From assembly GCA_965228955.1 (NCBI GenBank), contig OZ245848.1:4278001-4342000 (forward strand): a stretch of 64,000 bases of DNA, written 5' to 3'. A program made the translations under genes and the position numbers. Below, piece by piece: positions 8,814 through 17,089 of the stretch. Below the pieces are notes generated by a model that saw only the letters and a program-made list of their open reading frames with translations, had not been told where the DNA came from and ran no database searches. Source of the stretch: JANSWY01 sp965228955. GTDB taxonomy: Bacteria; Bacteroidota; Bacteroidia; Cytophagales; Cyclobacteriaceae. The first letter of the stretch is position 1. The number at the start of each line of letters is the position of its first letter.

Positions 8814-9851
8814 TTAATCAGTTAAGCAGTTCACAACAAAAAAACCTATTTCATGTAGTGGAAGTACATGATTTACTGCACCAGCAATAAAGGCTGATTT
8901 TGGCATTCCATATACGACAGATGTTTCCTGGTCTTGAGCAATTGTAAGACCTCCATTTTGTTTAATCGCTTGAAGCCCAGAAGTACCGTCTTTACCCATC
9001 CCGGTTAAAACTATTCCAATGCCCCTGTTGCCATAAACCTTCCCGACTGAATCGAGAAGTGCATTTATTGATGGACTATTGTACTCTTCATACTGTTTAT
9101 TACAGAATCCAATCACTGAATCTCCAGTGTCATTTTTGCGAACCACCATATTTCTGGCTGGGGCAACATAGACATGGCCAGGGCGAAGCATCTCCCCGGC
9201 TTTTGCTATCTTCACCGTCAAAGGAGTAGAATTATTCAGCCTTGAAGAAAATGACTCAATAAAATTTGCTGGCATGTGTTGAGATACCAACACAGGAACT
9301 GGTAAGTTATTTGGCAGTTTCAACAATAACTTTTCAACAGCAGTCGGTCCTCCAGTAGATGCTCCTATTGCTATCACATCGTAATGGAGATCATTATTAA
9401 ATGTGTGCGATCTGGAGTGATTTAGTCCATCATTTGAAGCAAATCGAGTAGCAGTAGGATCATAGACTTCCTTAATCTTGGCTATAATTGAGTTTCCAAT
9501 GGTTTTCACTCCCCCGCTCTCCCAAACTGGTTTATTAATAAAATCCAGAACGCCCATTTTTCTGGCGGCCTCTTTAGTCTGAGAATTCATATTTGAGGAA
9601 CTAATTAGAATAATTGGTGTGGGGCATTCTTGCATGATATTTTCAACAGCATACAAACCGTCATATTCACCCATATTGAGATCCATCAAAATAACATCCG
9701 GATGCTTTTCACACGCAAGTGTAATCGCTTCCCTTCCATTATTTGCAAGCGCCTGTATGTTCAGAGATTTATCCTCCCGCAATATATCTGCAAGCAAGTG
9801 CCGCATTATTGAGGAATCATCCGCAACCAGTACATCTATTTTATTTGACAT
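8814..9851 (-). CDS. cheB: Chemoreceptor methylesterase/deamidase CheB
   Basis: 345 residues: receiver ~5-120 with phospho-acceptor Asp57 (VILMDLNMG), a linker ~125-155, then the methylesterase domain with catalytic Ser165 (GASTGGP), His192 (SQHMPANF) and Asp288 (GMGKDGT). It removes methyl groups from the MCP when phosphorylated by CheA, giving negative feedback. All catalytic residues are intact. Its first codons overlap the end of the upstream cheY by 11 bases. Confidence 0.95.
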   Translation of the reverse strand: MSNKIDVLVADDSSIMRHLLADILREDKSLNIQALANNGREAITLACEKHPDVILMDLNMGEYDGLYAVENIMQECPTPIILISSSNMNSQTKEAARKMGVLDFINKPVWESGGVKTIGNSIIAKIKEVYDPTATRFASNDGLNHSRSHTFNNDLHYDVIAIGASTGGPTAVEKLLLKLPNNLPVPVLVSQHMPANFIESFSSRLNNSTPLTVKIAKAGEMLRPGHVYVAPARNMVVRKNDTGDSVIGFCNKQYEEYNSPSINALLDSVGKVYGNRGIGIVLTGMGKDGTSGLQAIKQNGGLTIAQDQETSVVYGMPKSAFIAGAVNHVLPLHEIGFFVVNCLTD

Positions 9852-10212
9852 GTACAGCAGTTAATTTCTGAATCGAATCAACTATGCACTGAGTTGTAAA
9901 GGGTTTCACGATATAATCTGCCGCTCCAGCCTCCATACCATGGTCAATTGCTGATTGCTTTGCAACACCGCTCACTATTATAATGTGTGAGTCTATTTTC
10001 TCTTTACCCTTTAATACTTTGAGAACATAAGTACCAATCATGTCAGGCAAAATAAAATCTAATGTAATGAGATCAGGTTTAAGGTCTAGCGCCATGTCAA
10101 TTGCTTGTTCACCAGTCTCAGCTTGCCCAACAACATTGTACCCAGCGTCGGTCAAAGCATCATTTATCTGGGATCTCATGTATTCAGAATCGTCTACTAT
10201 TAAAATATTCAT
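9841..10212 (-). CDS. cheY: CheY-like response regulator (first copy)
   Basis: 123 residues, single receiver domain. VDDS at 6-9, phospho-acceptor Asp52 (LITLDFILPD), switch Ser in IIIVSGVA and Lys in YIVKPF. It overlaps cheB by 11 bases and follows cheW by 3 bases. It is probably one of two diffusible outputs of CheA. With no flagellar genes in the window, its target could be gliding, pili or gene regulation. The sequence does not decide. Confidence 0.9.
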   Translation of the reverse strand: MNILIVDDSEYMRSQINDALTDAGYNVVGQAETGEQAIDMALDLKPDLITLDFILPDMIGTYVLKVLKGKEKIDSHIIIVSGVAKQSAIDHGMEAGAADYIVKPFTTQCIVDSIQKLTAVHVK

Positions 10213-10215
10213 TGT

Positions 10216-10752
10216 TTACAGGTTTAGGGTTTCTACTTCCATTAATTCCATTAATTGCATGATATCCAAAAGAACAATTAATCTATTATCAGATTTAATA
10301 ATACCCTGAATACATTTATCATCTAAAAAGCTGTACTGCATAACACTTCCAGATTGATCAATTTGATTCTTTTCAATGGTGAATGTGTTTGGTACGCTTC
10401 TAACAAGAATTCCAACTTTAAAATTGTCACTGGCAATGACCAACGTGAAATTGAATTTGTTTTGATCAGATTCATTCTGCGAGATGGAGAACTTCTCTTC
10501 TAAATCCAACATAGCAATGATTGTACCCCTGATATTTGCAACCCCCTTAACGTAATTTGGAGTCTGAGGCATCTTGGCTATACCTGGAGTAATAACAATT
10601 TCCTTTACATCCTCTATCGGCAAAGCATACTCTTGAGTGCCTAGTTTGAATACTATGATTTGTACAAGTTCTGCAGCTTCTTGCGCTTGTTGAGTTGCCA
10701 CAGCTTCAGTTCGAACCTGTTCTATGGTAATTTCATTTATACTGGCATCCAT
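10216..10752 (-). CDS. cheW: Chemotaxis coupling protein CheW
   Basis: 178 residues. A short, Gln/Glu-rich N-terminal extension (~1-28) precedes one CheW/SH3-like domain, recognisable by FKLGTQEYALPIEDVKEIV, YVKGVANIRGTIIAMLDL and the late RLIVLLDIMQL strand. It bridges the MCP tip and CheA P5. It lies 1 base after the MCP gene, so receptor and coupling protein are made together. Confidence 0.93.
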   Translation of the reverse strand: MDASINEITIEQVRTEAVATQQAQEAAELVQIIVFKLGTQEYALPIEDVKEIVITPGIAKMPQTPNYVKGVANIRGTIIAMLDLEEKFSISQNESDQNKFNFTLVIASDNFKVGILVRSVPNTFTIEKNQIDQSGSVMQYSFLDDKCIQGIIKSDNRLIVLLDIMQLMELMEVETLNL

Positions 10753-10753
10753 A

Positions 10754-13012
10754 TTAAGCTTCGTTAAGTTTGAACTTGCTTACTCCAATTAATAGCTGGT
10801 TTGCTATGTCTGCCAGATCCTTGCTTGTTGCAGAAACTTCCTCCATTCCTTGTCGCAAGTTTTTTGAAGACGATGCGATTTGTTCTGTACCTGAAGCTGT
10901 CTCCTCTGAGACTACAACTATCTTCTCAACTGCTTTCACACTATCATTAATAAACGATTCCTGACTTTTAGCAGCTTCATTGATCTCTTTGGATTTTTCT
11001 AAAGTTTTGCCAGTAGAATTATCAATTTCACTAAAGACTGATTCAACTCTTTTGCTAGCCCCATTCCCAGATTGAACACTCTTATCCATTCCCTTTATGG
11101 ACTCATCTGCCACACCAATGTCTTTTTGTACTTCTTTGATGACTCTTTCAATATCCTGAGCACTATTTCTGCTATCTTCAGCCAATTTTCTAATCTCTTC
11201 CGCTACTACTGCAAAACCTCTTCCAGCTTCACCGGCTCTGGCTGCTTCAATAGCCGCATTCAGTGCTAGCAAATTGGTTTGGGAAGCGATATCAGTTATA
11301 ACATTCAGGGTTCTGGCTATTTCCTCGGACCTTTCAGTAAGCTTGTTAATAGAATCTGATGTAGTAGACGCTGAACCTTGTATCTCATTCATGTTTTCGA
11401 CCATTTCTGAGATGGATAATGCTCCATCATTTGCACTCTTTGCTCCTTCTTGTGCAGCATCATTGATCGTGTCGGACTGATTAACTACATCTCGGGCTGA
11501 TTGCAATACTGAATTAAGTAAGCTTGAAATTTCGTCAACTTGCTGAGCTTGATCTTGAGCTCCTTCAGCCATTTGTTGAATTGCAGAAGACATTTCTCCA
11601 GTACTTCCCTTCATCTCTTCACTCTTGGTAGTCATTTCCTCTGATGAAGCTGCTACCAGATTAGCAAGTTCCTTTATGTTGGAAAGAAGGTTATTCAAGT
11701 TAGATACTGCAGTTGTTACGGCATCAGCCATTTCTTGTACATATCCTTCTGCCTCTATGTGTACATTGTTTGATAGGTTGCCATCTGCAATGTCTTGTAA
11801 AACCTGTTTTACCTGGAGAATTGGAGCTTTAATCTTAGTAATATCAGCAGCAATTTTTATTACTTTATATACTTCTCCATTTTCATCTTTGATGGGAGTA
11901 TAACTCGCATTTATCCAAATTTCTTTGCGATCCCGAGTTATCCTTTTAAACTCTCCAGACTTCATTTGACCTAATGCCAAATCATTCCAATGTTGTCGGT
12001 ACTCTTCAGAAGACGCATAATCACTTTCACAAAACATCCTATGATGCGATCCCACAATTTCATCTTTGTGAGAATATCCGAGTGTTTTTAGAAAGTTGTT
12101 GTTGGCATCTAATATTGTACCATCAGGTTTAAATTCTATATAAGCCCATCCAGTATCAACTGCAGCTTTAATTGCGCCAGCTTGGTTTCTGAGATTTACC
12201 ATTTGAGAAATATCTGAAGCAATTTTAATAACTCTGACTACTTCTCCGTTTTCATTAACAACTGGTGTGTAACTCGCATTAATCCAAACTTCATTACCAT
12301 TACGACTGAATCGCTTAAACTCTCCTGAATTAACTTTCCCACTAGCCAGGTCTCTCCAGAAGTTTTGATATTCCATTGAACGGGCATAATCGGGTTCACA
12401 AAAGATTCTGTGATGGTTTCCTGCAATTTCATCAACCGAGCTGTATTCCATTGCAGCTACAAAGTTTTCATTTGCATCTACTATTGTTCCGTCAGGGAGA
12501 AATTCAATCATCGCCCATCCTGTATTAACCGCTGACCTAATAGCTTCAGATTGATCTCTAGCCTGCACCATATTTGTAATATCTGAGGCAATTTTAATAA
12601 CCTTAATGACCATACCATCTTCGTCAAAAACAGGTGTATAACTGGCATTTAACCATAAAACCTTGCCTGTTTTGGTGACTCTTTCAAACTCCCCTGAATT
12701 TGCTTGTCCATTTCCCAGGTTTTTCCAGAATTGTTTGTATTCAAAAGACCTGGCATAATCAGGTGAACAGAAAATTTGATGATGCTGTCCTACTATTTCT
12801 TCTTCAGTTGCAAACTCAACTGCCTTAAGGAAATTCTCATTGCAACCAATGATTGTTCCATCTGGTTCAAATTCAATATAAGCCCAGGAAGTGTCAATGG
12901 CCTCTCTAATTACATTGCTTTGATCTGATTTTTTGTGAAATGCTCCATTAGTTAAGGAGCCATTACTTGAATTTTGATTTGTTTTCTTTTTGCTGGATGA
13001 AGCTGTACTCAT
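10754..13012 (-). CDS. Soluble chemoreceptor with three tandem PAS domains
   Basis: 752 residues with no transmembrane segment, so a cytoplasmic MCP. Three near-identical PAS units, each with a PAC tail ending KVIKIASDIT or similar, occupy ~33-147, 155-269 and 277-391 with a period of about 123 residues. Each carries an HH-x2-FC motif (H77-H78, H200-H201, H323-H324). A HAMP-like stretch follows (~393-445), then the MCP coiled coil with the CheA/CheW-binding tip around NLLALNAAIEAARAGEAGRG. PAS units of this type sense internal redox state, gas or small ligands; a cofactor is not proven. There is no C-terminal NWETF tether for CheR/CheB. It is the first gene of the operon. Confidence 0.93.
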   Translation of the reverse strand: MSTASSSKKKTNQNSSNGSLTNGAFHKKSDQSNVIREAIDTSWAYIEFEPDGTIIGCNENFLKAVEFATEEEIVGQHHQIFCSPDYARSFEYKQFWKNLGNGQANSGEFERVTKTGKVLWLNASYTPVFDEDGMVIKVIKIASDITNMVQARDQSEAIRSAVNTGWAMIEFLPDGTIVDANENFVAAMEYSSVDEIAGNHHRIFCEPDYARSMEYQNFWRDLASGKVNSGEFKRFSRNGNEVWINASYTPVVNENGEVVRVIKIASDISQMVNLRNQAGAIKAAVDTGWAYIEFKPDGTILDANNNFLKTLGYSHKDEIVGSHHRMFCESDYASSEEYRQHWNDLALGQMKSGEFKRITRDRKEIWINASYTPIKDENGEVYKVIKIAADITKIKAPILQVKQVLQDIADGNLSNNVHIEAEGYVQEMADAVTTAVSNLNNLLSNIKELANLVAASSEEMTTKSEEMKGSTGEMSSAIQQMAEGAQDQAQQVDEISSLLNSVLQSARDVVNQSDTINDAAQEGAKSANDGALSISEMVENMNEIQGSASTTSDSINKLTERSEEIARTLNVITDIASQTNLLALNAAIEAARAGEAGRGFAVVAEEIRKLAEDSRNSAQDIERVIKEVQKDIGVADESIKGMDKSVQSGNGASKRVESVFSEIDNSTGKTLEKSKEINEAAKSQESFINDSVKAVEKIVVVSEETASGTEQIASSSKNLRQGMEEVSATSKDLADIANQLLIGVSKFKLNEA

Positions 13013-13149
13013 TTTTGTAACTATTTAGGTGATTCTGTGTGTGCGCAATTAGTTACATTGTTTAAACAAGAATATTGCTTTCCATACAAGATGAGAGATA
13101 TATATTAAAGTATCTAGATTTATCGATGGGTTAAGGGAAATTGAAGACA

Positions 13150-13226
13150 ACTGATAAAAATCAGTCGACAAATGGATTTTTTTGTTTAACAATTTTCAAC
13201 TTTTGTTGAATAAAAGTTAAACAAAA
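13150..13226. promoter_or_regulatory. Two adjacent palindromes upstream of the chemosensory operon
   Basis: First palindrome: ACTGAT (13150-13155), AAAA, ATCAGT (13160-13165). Second: outer arms TTTTGTTTAAC (13180-13190) and GTTAAACAAAA (13216-13226), with inner arms TTCAAC (13195-13200) and GTTGAA (13205-13210) around TTTT, a 47-base interrupted dyad. They lie 138-214 bases upstream of the MCP start. The stems are too AT-rich for a good terminator, so protein binding sites are more likely. No regulator is assigned. Confidence 0.5.
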
Positions 13227-13309
13227 CAAGATTTAACAACATAATAGTTGGACTTACAGCGATAAAGCCAAATATTCTTCCAATTAATCTTACTTATAAA
13301 TAAAACACG

Positions 13310-13336
13310 AAAAAAGCCCTGATATAAATCAGGGCT
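13310..13336 (-). terminator. Intrinsic terminator of the lipoprotein pair
   Basis: Perfect 9-base stem AGCCCTGAT (13315-13323), loop ATAA, ATCAGGGCT (13328-13336). On the minus strand the hairpin is followed by a T run (A-run at 13310-13315 on the plus strand). It lies 25 bases past the stop codon of the gene at 13362. Confidence 0.8.
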
Positions 13337-13361
13337 CATAACTATTTACCAGCAGCTGAAG

Positions 13362-14069
13362 CTAAAAGCTTCTAAAGTGAAAATATCCTGATTGTACTAC
13401 ATCGAAAGTGGTGTATGGCATTACTCCTCCTCCACCAAGGTCTATCATTGTGGTTACGGCATCCGCTTCAGCGATTGCGATCAACCTTTTAATCCAATCG
13501 TAAAACTGAATTCTACCTGAAGTTGAGCCAAAAAACTCAGCACCATTCAATCCATTTGGATCCCAAAAGTGGAAAGAGTGCTTCAATACTGATAGGAAAT
13601 TCAAATAACGTTGCTGATCAACAGGTGTCAACCTTGGTAGATTGTTTAGTCGATCTTCAATCCAATCATTCATTGAATCTTTCTCCGTAAATGTATCAAG
13701 TGACTCAAAATCTCTAAGCGTCTGGTTATACAGAGCTTTTGAAATCAATCCCTTAGAATTCAATTCCTCTAGCATTGTATGTGGTGAACTATAATCATCG
13801 TACCAGTAAATTGTGCTTAGAAACTCTTCAGAGTACCTGCTCGATAGCACTTCAATTGCATTCTCTCTGAAAGACTCTGCAGTTGTTTTTGCAGGTAGGT
13901 TTTCCAGTAAGAACTGAAGTTCTTCGTTGTGGGCTTTTCCCCTTGCATTAAACTCCTTTGATTCCTGATTTATTCCTGAATTGGTTTCTGGAAAGTCTGA
14001 GATCATTTCATTTTCCTTGCATGAAAAAATGCTTACCAGACTTATTGCTATAATGATGTATTTAAGCAT
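13362..14069 (-). CDS. Lipoprotein of unknown function, paralogue of next gene
   Basis: 235 residues. Lipoprotein signal with lipobox Cys17 (LVSIFSC). I do not recognise a named domain. It aligns with the gene upstream at three places: GKAHNEELQFLL against GQKHNELADIV after the signal, FWDPNGLNGAEFF against FWYPVEQGGMGRAEQF, and STSGR against ETSGR. A glycine run (LGGGGVMPYTTF) lies near the C-terminus, but unlike its partner it lacks a long small-residue tail. It is 24 bases downstream in the same operon and probably membrane-anchored. Confidence 0.75.
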   Translation of the reverse strand: MLKYIIIAISLVSIFSCKENEMISDFPETNSGINQESKEFNARGKAHNEELQFLLENLPAKTTAESFRENAIEVLSSRYSEEFLSTIYWYDDYSSPHTMLEELNSKGLISKALYNQTLRDFESLDTFTEKDSMNDWIEDRLNNLPRLTPVDQQRYLNFLSVLKHSFHFWDPNGLNGAEFFGSTSGRIQFYDWIKRLIAIAEADAVTTMIDLGGGGVMPYTTFDVVQSGYFHFRSF

Positions 14070-14093
14070 GATTTTTGAATTTAAAATGGTTAA

Positions 14094-14915
14094 TTAAATA
14101 GCCTTACCAATAGATGCACCAACACCTGTAACTAATCCTACAGCACTTGCAGTTGGCACTCCACCTAAAAGTGGGTTTGGTAATGCAGATGCTCCTCCAG
14201 TTGCAGTAACTGATCCAATAGCTCCAGTTGCAATTCCAACAGTGTCTGCAAGAAAGATAGCACCCCATCCTGGCCAAGCTTCTGCTCTTCCAGAAGTTTC
14301 ACCATTTCTGAATTGCTCTGCTCTTCCCATTCCTCCTTGCTCAACTGGATACCAGAACAAAACAGAATTGATAGCAACATCAACAGCCATCTGATAAATC
14401 ACAGCATCCTGACCTTTCAATTCTCCAATATTCTCATCTCTATGGCTAATCATAGCGATTTGAAGATCTTCAACTACTTCGGTTCCATCTGCTTCCCAAA
14501 ATGCTTCAGCAAACAGCACCATCTTCTCAGCTAAAATTGAAGAAGCGCCCTGACCTACCCAGTATCTTGGGCTTAGAATATCATCTTTGATTGTTTCATA
14601 TGACACATCGTCACTTACCAAATTGCTAAACGCTTTTGGACTCATGTCATACTTAGCACAGAACTCAGCGGTCTCAGTTCTCAGAATTCTGTTGATCTCT
14701 TTTGCTACGCTCTCTGAGTCATCAGATTCAATTGACCAGTTAGCAATTACAATATCTGCAAGTTCGTTGTGCTTTTGCCCAATTTGATGGTTTTGAGCTT
14801 CTAAAGCTGCCTTTGAAGCAGCATCAGGATTGGTGTTTAATTCTTGATTTTCATTACAAGAATATAGGGTAATGATTACACTCATCGTAAGACAAGCAAT
14901 GATTAACTTTCTCAT
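14094..14915 (-). CDS. Lipoprotein with glycine-zipper C-terminus
   Basis: 273 residues. Lipobox Cys20 (ITLYSC) after a hydrophobic signal. A helical middle domain of unknown family (~35-190) ends in the FWYP and SGR motifs shared with the downstream gene. The last ~60 residues are almost all Gly, Ala, Ser, Val and Thr with GxxxG spacing (TGAIGSVTATGGASALP, VGLVTGVGASIGKA). Such tails insert into membranes or oligomerise and occur in bacteriocin precursors and glycine-zipper proteins. Function is unknown: a surface toxin, an adhesin or an envelope-stress protein are possible. First gene of a two-gene operon. Confidence 0.75.
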   Translation of the reverse strand: MRKLIIACLTMSVIITLYSCNENQELNTNPDAASKAALEAQNHQIGQKHNELADIVIANWSIESDDSESVAKEINRILRTETAEFCAKYDMSPKAFSNLVSDDVSYETIKDDILSPRYWVGQGASSILAEKMVLFAEAFWEADGTEVVEDLQIAMISHRDENIGELKGQDAVIYQMAVDVAINSVLFWYPVEQGGMGRAEQFRNGETSGRAEAWPGWGAIFLADTVGIATGAIGSVTATGGASALPNPLLGGVPTASAVGLVTGVGASIGKAI

Positions 14916-14987
14916 GGTTTGTTAAGTTAAAGTGGTTATTAAATTGATTTAAATACCATTCCAACTTCCCCGGGTTTGTGGACATAA

Positions 14988-15027
14988 TTACATGCTTTGT
15001 TGGTTATTGGCATGTAACGGCATTACA
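14988..15027. promoter_or_regulatory. Dyad operator candidate upstream of the lipoprotein pair
   Basis: Perfect 8-base inverted repeat TTACATGC (14988-14995) and GCATGTAA (15010-15017), centres 22 bases apart, about two helical turns. An overlapping palindrome TGTAA-N5-TTACA lies at 15013-15027. It sits 73-112 bases upstream of the ATG at 14915. This spacing fits a dimeric activator binding one face of the DNA. Confidence 0.5.
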
Positions 15028-15124
15028 AACATGAGAAGAGTTTCTGAGAGATGGTTACATAATCGATTAAGCGGTGGGATAATTAGATTATTCGTAACGG
15101 TTTTATGAGTGAGTGGTGTCAGAT

Positions 15125-15159
15125 AAAAAGTAATCGGGCCCACCAGCAACAGTGGACCC
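15125..15159 (-). terminator. Probable terminator of the efflux operon
   Basis: Stem GGGCCCAC (15136-15143) and GTGGACCC (15152-15159) with one mismatch, 8-base loop. On the minus strand it is followed by a T-rich stretch (AAAAAG on the plus strand just before it). It lies 9 bases after the ATPase stop codon. Confidence 0.6.
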
Positions 15160-15167
15160 TTAACTTA

Positions 15168-15845
15168 TCAACCAACTAGTTCGCCATCACTTAGCTCTAG
15201 TATTCTATCACTTTTGGCAGCAAACTCATCATCGTGAGTCACCGCTATAATTGTTTGGCCTCTTTCTTCAGCCAATTGCTTGAATATATCAAATACTATT
15301 TCCGTATTCTTTGAGTCAAGGTTACCTGTAGGCTCATCTCCCATTATTATAGAAGGCTCATTTATCAATGCTCTGGCTATTGCAACTCTTTGTTGTTGTC
15401 CTCCAGAGAGTTTGTTTGCAGGTTTTAGTGCCTGTTCAGGCAAACCCAGTAACTCGAGGTTTTTGTAAGCATTTGCTTCAATTTCCTGTTTTGACTTTTC
15501 CCCTAATTTGAGCGCGGGTAACATCACATTATCCAGCGCAGAGAAATCAGGCAGTAAGTAATGGAATTGAAAAACAAACCCAATATGCTTATTTCTAAAT
15601 GCCGCAAGTCTATTCTGATGTTGACCAATTAGGTCTTGACTTTCAATTTCCAATCCCCCTTCAAAATCGGTATCCATAGTAGATAAAACATACAACAATG
15701 TAGATTTACCGGATCCAGATTTCCCAACAAGAGAAACAAACTCACCCTTTTTTACATCAAACGATATTTCCTTTAACACCTGAAACTTTTGAGGTGTATG
15801 AAAGTACTTAGTTATATTATTTGCTTTTAATGCTATATCATTCAT
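15168..15845 (-). CDS. ABC transporter ATPase, MacB/LolD type
   Basis: 225 residues, normal for this family. Walker A GKSGSGKST (41-49), signature LSGGQ (146-150), Walker B with catalytic Glu (IIMGDEP, 166-172), H-loop His204. Closest families are LolD and the MacB nucleotide-binding domain, which power periplasmic mechanotransmission rather than classical transport. It is last in the operon, 2 bases after its FtsX-type permease, and supplies the energy for the HlyD/TolC efflux path encoded upstream. Confidence 0.93.
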   Translation of the reverse strand: MNDIALKANNITKYFHTPQKFQVLKEISFDVKKGEFVSLVGKSGSGKSTLLYVLSTMDTDFEGGLEIESQDLIGQHQNRLAAFRNKHIGFVFQFHYLLPDFSALDNVMLPALKLGEKSKQEIEANAYKNLELLGLPEQALKPANKLSGGQQQRVAIARALINEPSIIMGDEPTGNLDSKNTEIVFDIFKQLAEERGQTIIAVTHDDEFAAKSDRILELSDGELVG

Positions 15846-15847
15846 GA

Positions 15848-17089
15848 CTATCCTCTTATAATTGATACTGGATCTACTAATGATGCGGTACGTGCCGGTA
15901 GAAAACCTGCCGCAATGGTTGTGATCATTCCAAATACAAATGCTGAAACATAATCGACAGTTCTAAATGCCATAGGAAGTGTGTCTATTGAGGCAATTTC
16001 AAAGGGCACCTGATTGATAATCGATGCTACTCCAAATCCAAATATCATTCCTACCAAACCTCCTAAAATTCCTATGATAATAGATTGTACCAGAAAGATT
16101 TGAATGATATCTCCACCTTCAAATCCCATCGCTTTAAGAATCGCAATTTCCTTGATCTTCTCATTAACGGTCATGTTCATGATATTGTAAATACCAAACC
16201 CTGCAACAAGTAGAATCGTCAAAGACACGGCAATTGCGATGTAGTTTCTTAATTCGTTACCTGCCTCAAGTTGACCGTTGGCCTCTATCCAGGATTCAAC
16301 TTTGTAATCTACACTTTGACCTATTCTATCTGCAAGCTCATTTGCATCATCGTAATCAATCAGGTTGACTTGAATATCAGTGGCATATCCCTGATTTTTT
16401 GATTCTAATTGTCTGGCAGTATTGATATTTATATATGCTTTGGAATTATCGATGTTTGCCATTGATGTTTCAATGATACCAATTACACGATAGCTTTTGG
16501 TGATACCATCTGCAGTTGATACAGTGACATTATCATCCATATCCACACCTAGCTTATTTGCTAATCCAGATCCAATTATCAGCCCATCTTTCCTACGATC
16601 AATATCTTCCCATACACCGAATTTCATTGAGGTGGCTGTCCCGAACATTTCGTTTTCCTTTTTGGCATTCACTCCTGATAACTGACCATTGAACTTAGTT
16701 GAACCATTTCTGAAATAAACTGACATGTTTACCTGAGAAGTAACCCCGGTGACTTCCGGTACCTTCTCAATTTGGTCAATGATGGGTTGGGAGTTTCGAA
16801 TACCTTCCGTGTATTGAATCACCTTTGCATTCCGAACATTGATCAGTTTGGTCTCATATACATTTTGTAGAATGTTACTTCTATCCTCCGGCAGATCATT
16901 GTAGATCTTTATATGCGCCAGTGTACTGAAAGCCAACTCTGTCTGAGTATCATTCACACCGGTCATGAAACTATTCATGAAAATGTACATGGATATTCCA
17001 AAAGTGACACTTAGTACTGCCACTAAGGCCTGCTTTACTCTGGATGTAAGGTGAGCAAAAGCTACCTTAAGATTAGTTGAGCGAATCAT
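15848..17089 (-). CDS. ABC permease, FtsX/MacB family
   Basis: 413 residues. One N-terminal transmembrane helix (~20-42), a MacB-type periplasmic core domain (~43-270) and three C-terminal helices (~280-400) separated by the cytoplasmic coupling sequence NEKIKEIAILKAMG. This is the four-helix topology of MacB, LolC and FtsX. Its start codon overlaps the adaptor gene by 4 bases and the ATPase follows after 2 bases, so the three subunits are coupled. Substrate unknown: candidates are drugs, peptides or lipids. Confidence 0.92.
   Translation of the reverse strand: MIRSTNLKVAFAHLTSRVKQALVAVLSVTFGISMYIFMNSFMTGVNDTQTELAFSTLAHIKIYNDLPEDRSNILQNVYETKLINVRNAKVIQYTEGIRNSQPIIDQIEKVPEVTGVTSQVNMSVYFRNGSTKFNGQLSGVNAKKENEMFGTATSMKFGVWEDIDRRKDGLIIGSGLANKLGVDMDDNVTVSTADGITKSYRVIGIIETSMANIDNSKAYININTARQLESKNQGYATDIQVNLIDYDDANELADRIGQSVDYKVESWIEANGQLEAGNELRNYIAIAVSLTILLVAGFGIYNIMNMTVNEKIKEIAILKAMGFEGGDIIQIFLVQSIIIGILGGLVGMIFGFGVASIINQVPFEIASIDTLPMAFRTVDYVSAFVFGMITTIAAGFLPARTASLVDPVSIIRG

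Larger units (their letters stand above)
13013..13361. other. Gene-free control region between che operon and lipoprotein genes
   Basis: 349 bases, AT-rich, without a credible ORF. It must hold the promoter of the minus-strand chemosensory operon. I could not identify a convincing TTG/TANNTTTG pair. It contains two palindromes (13150-13226) and the terminator of the lipoprotein genes (13310-13336). Confidence 0.6.

Noticed and set aside
13180..13226. Large palindrome as an intrinsic terminator
   Set aside because: The stem is nearly pure A/T and no gene ends near it on either strand.
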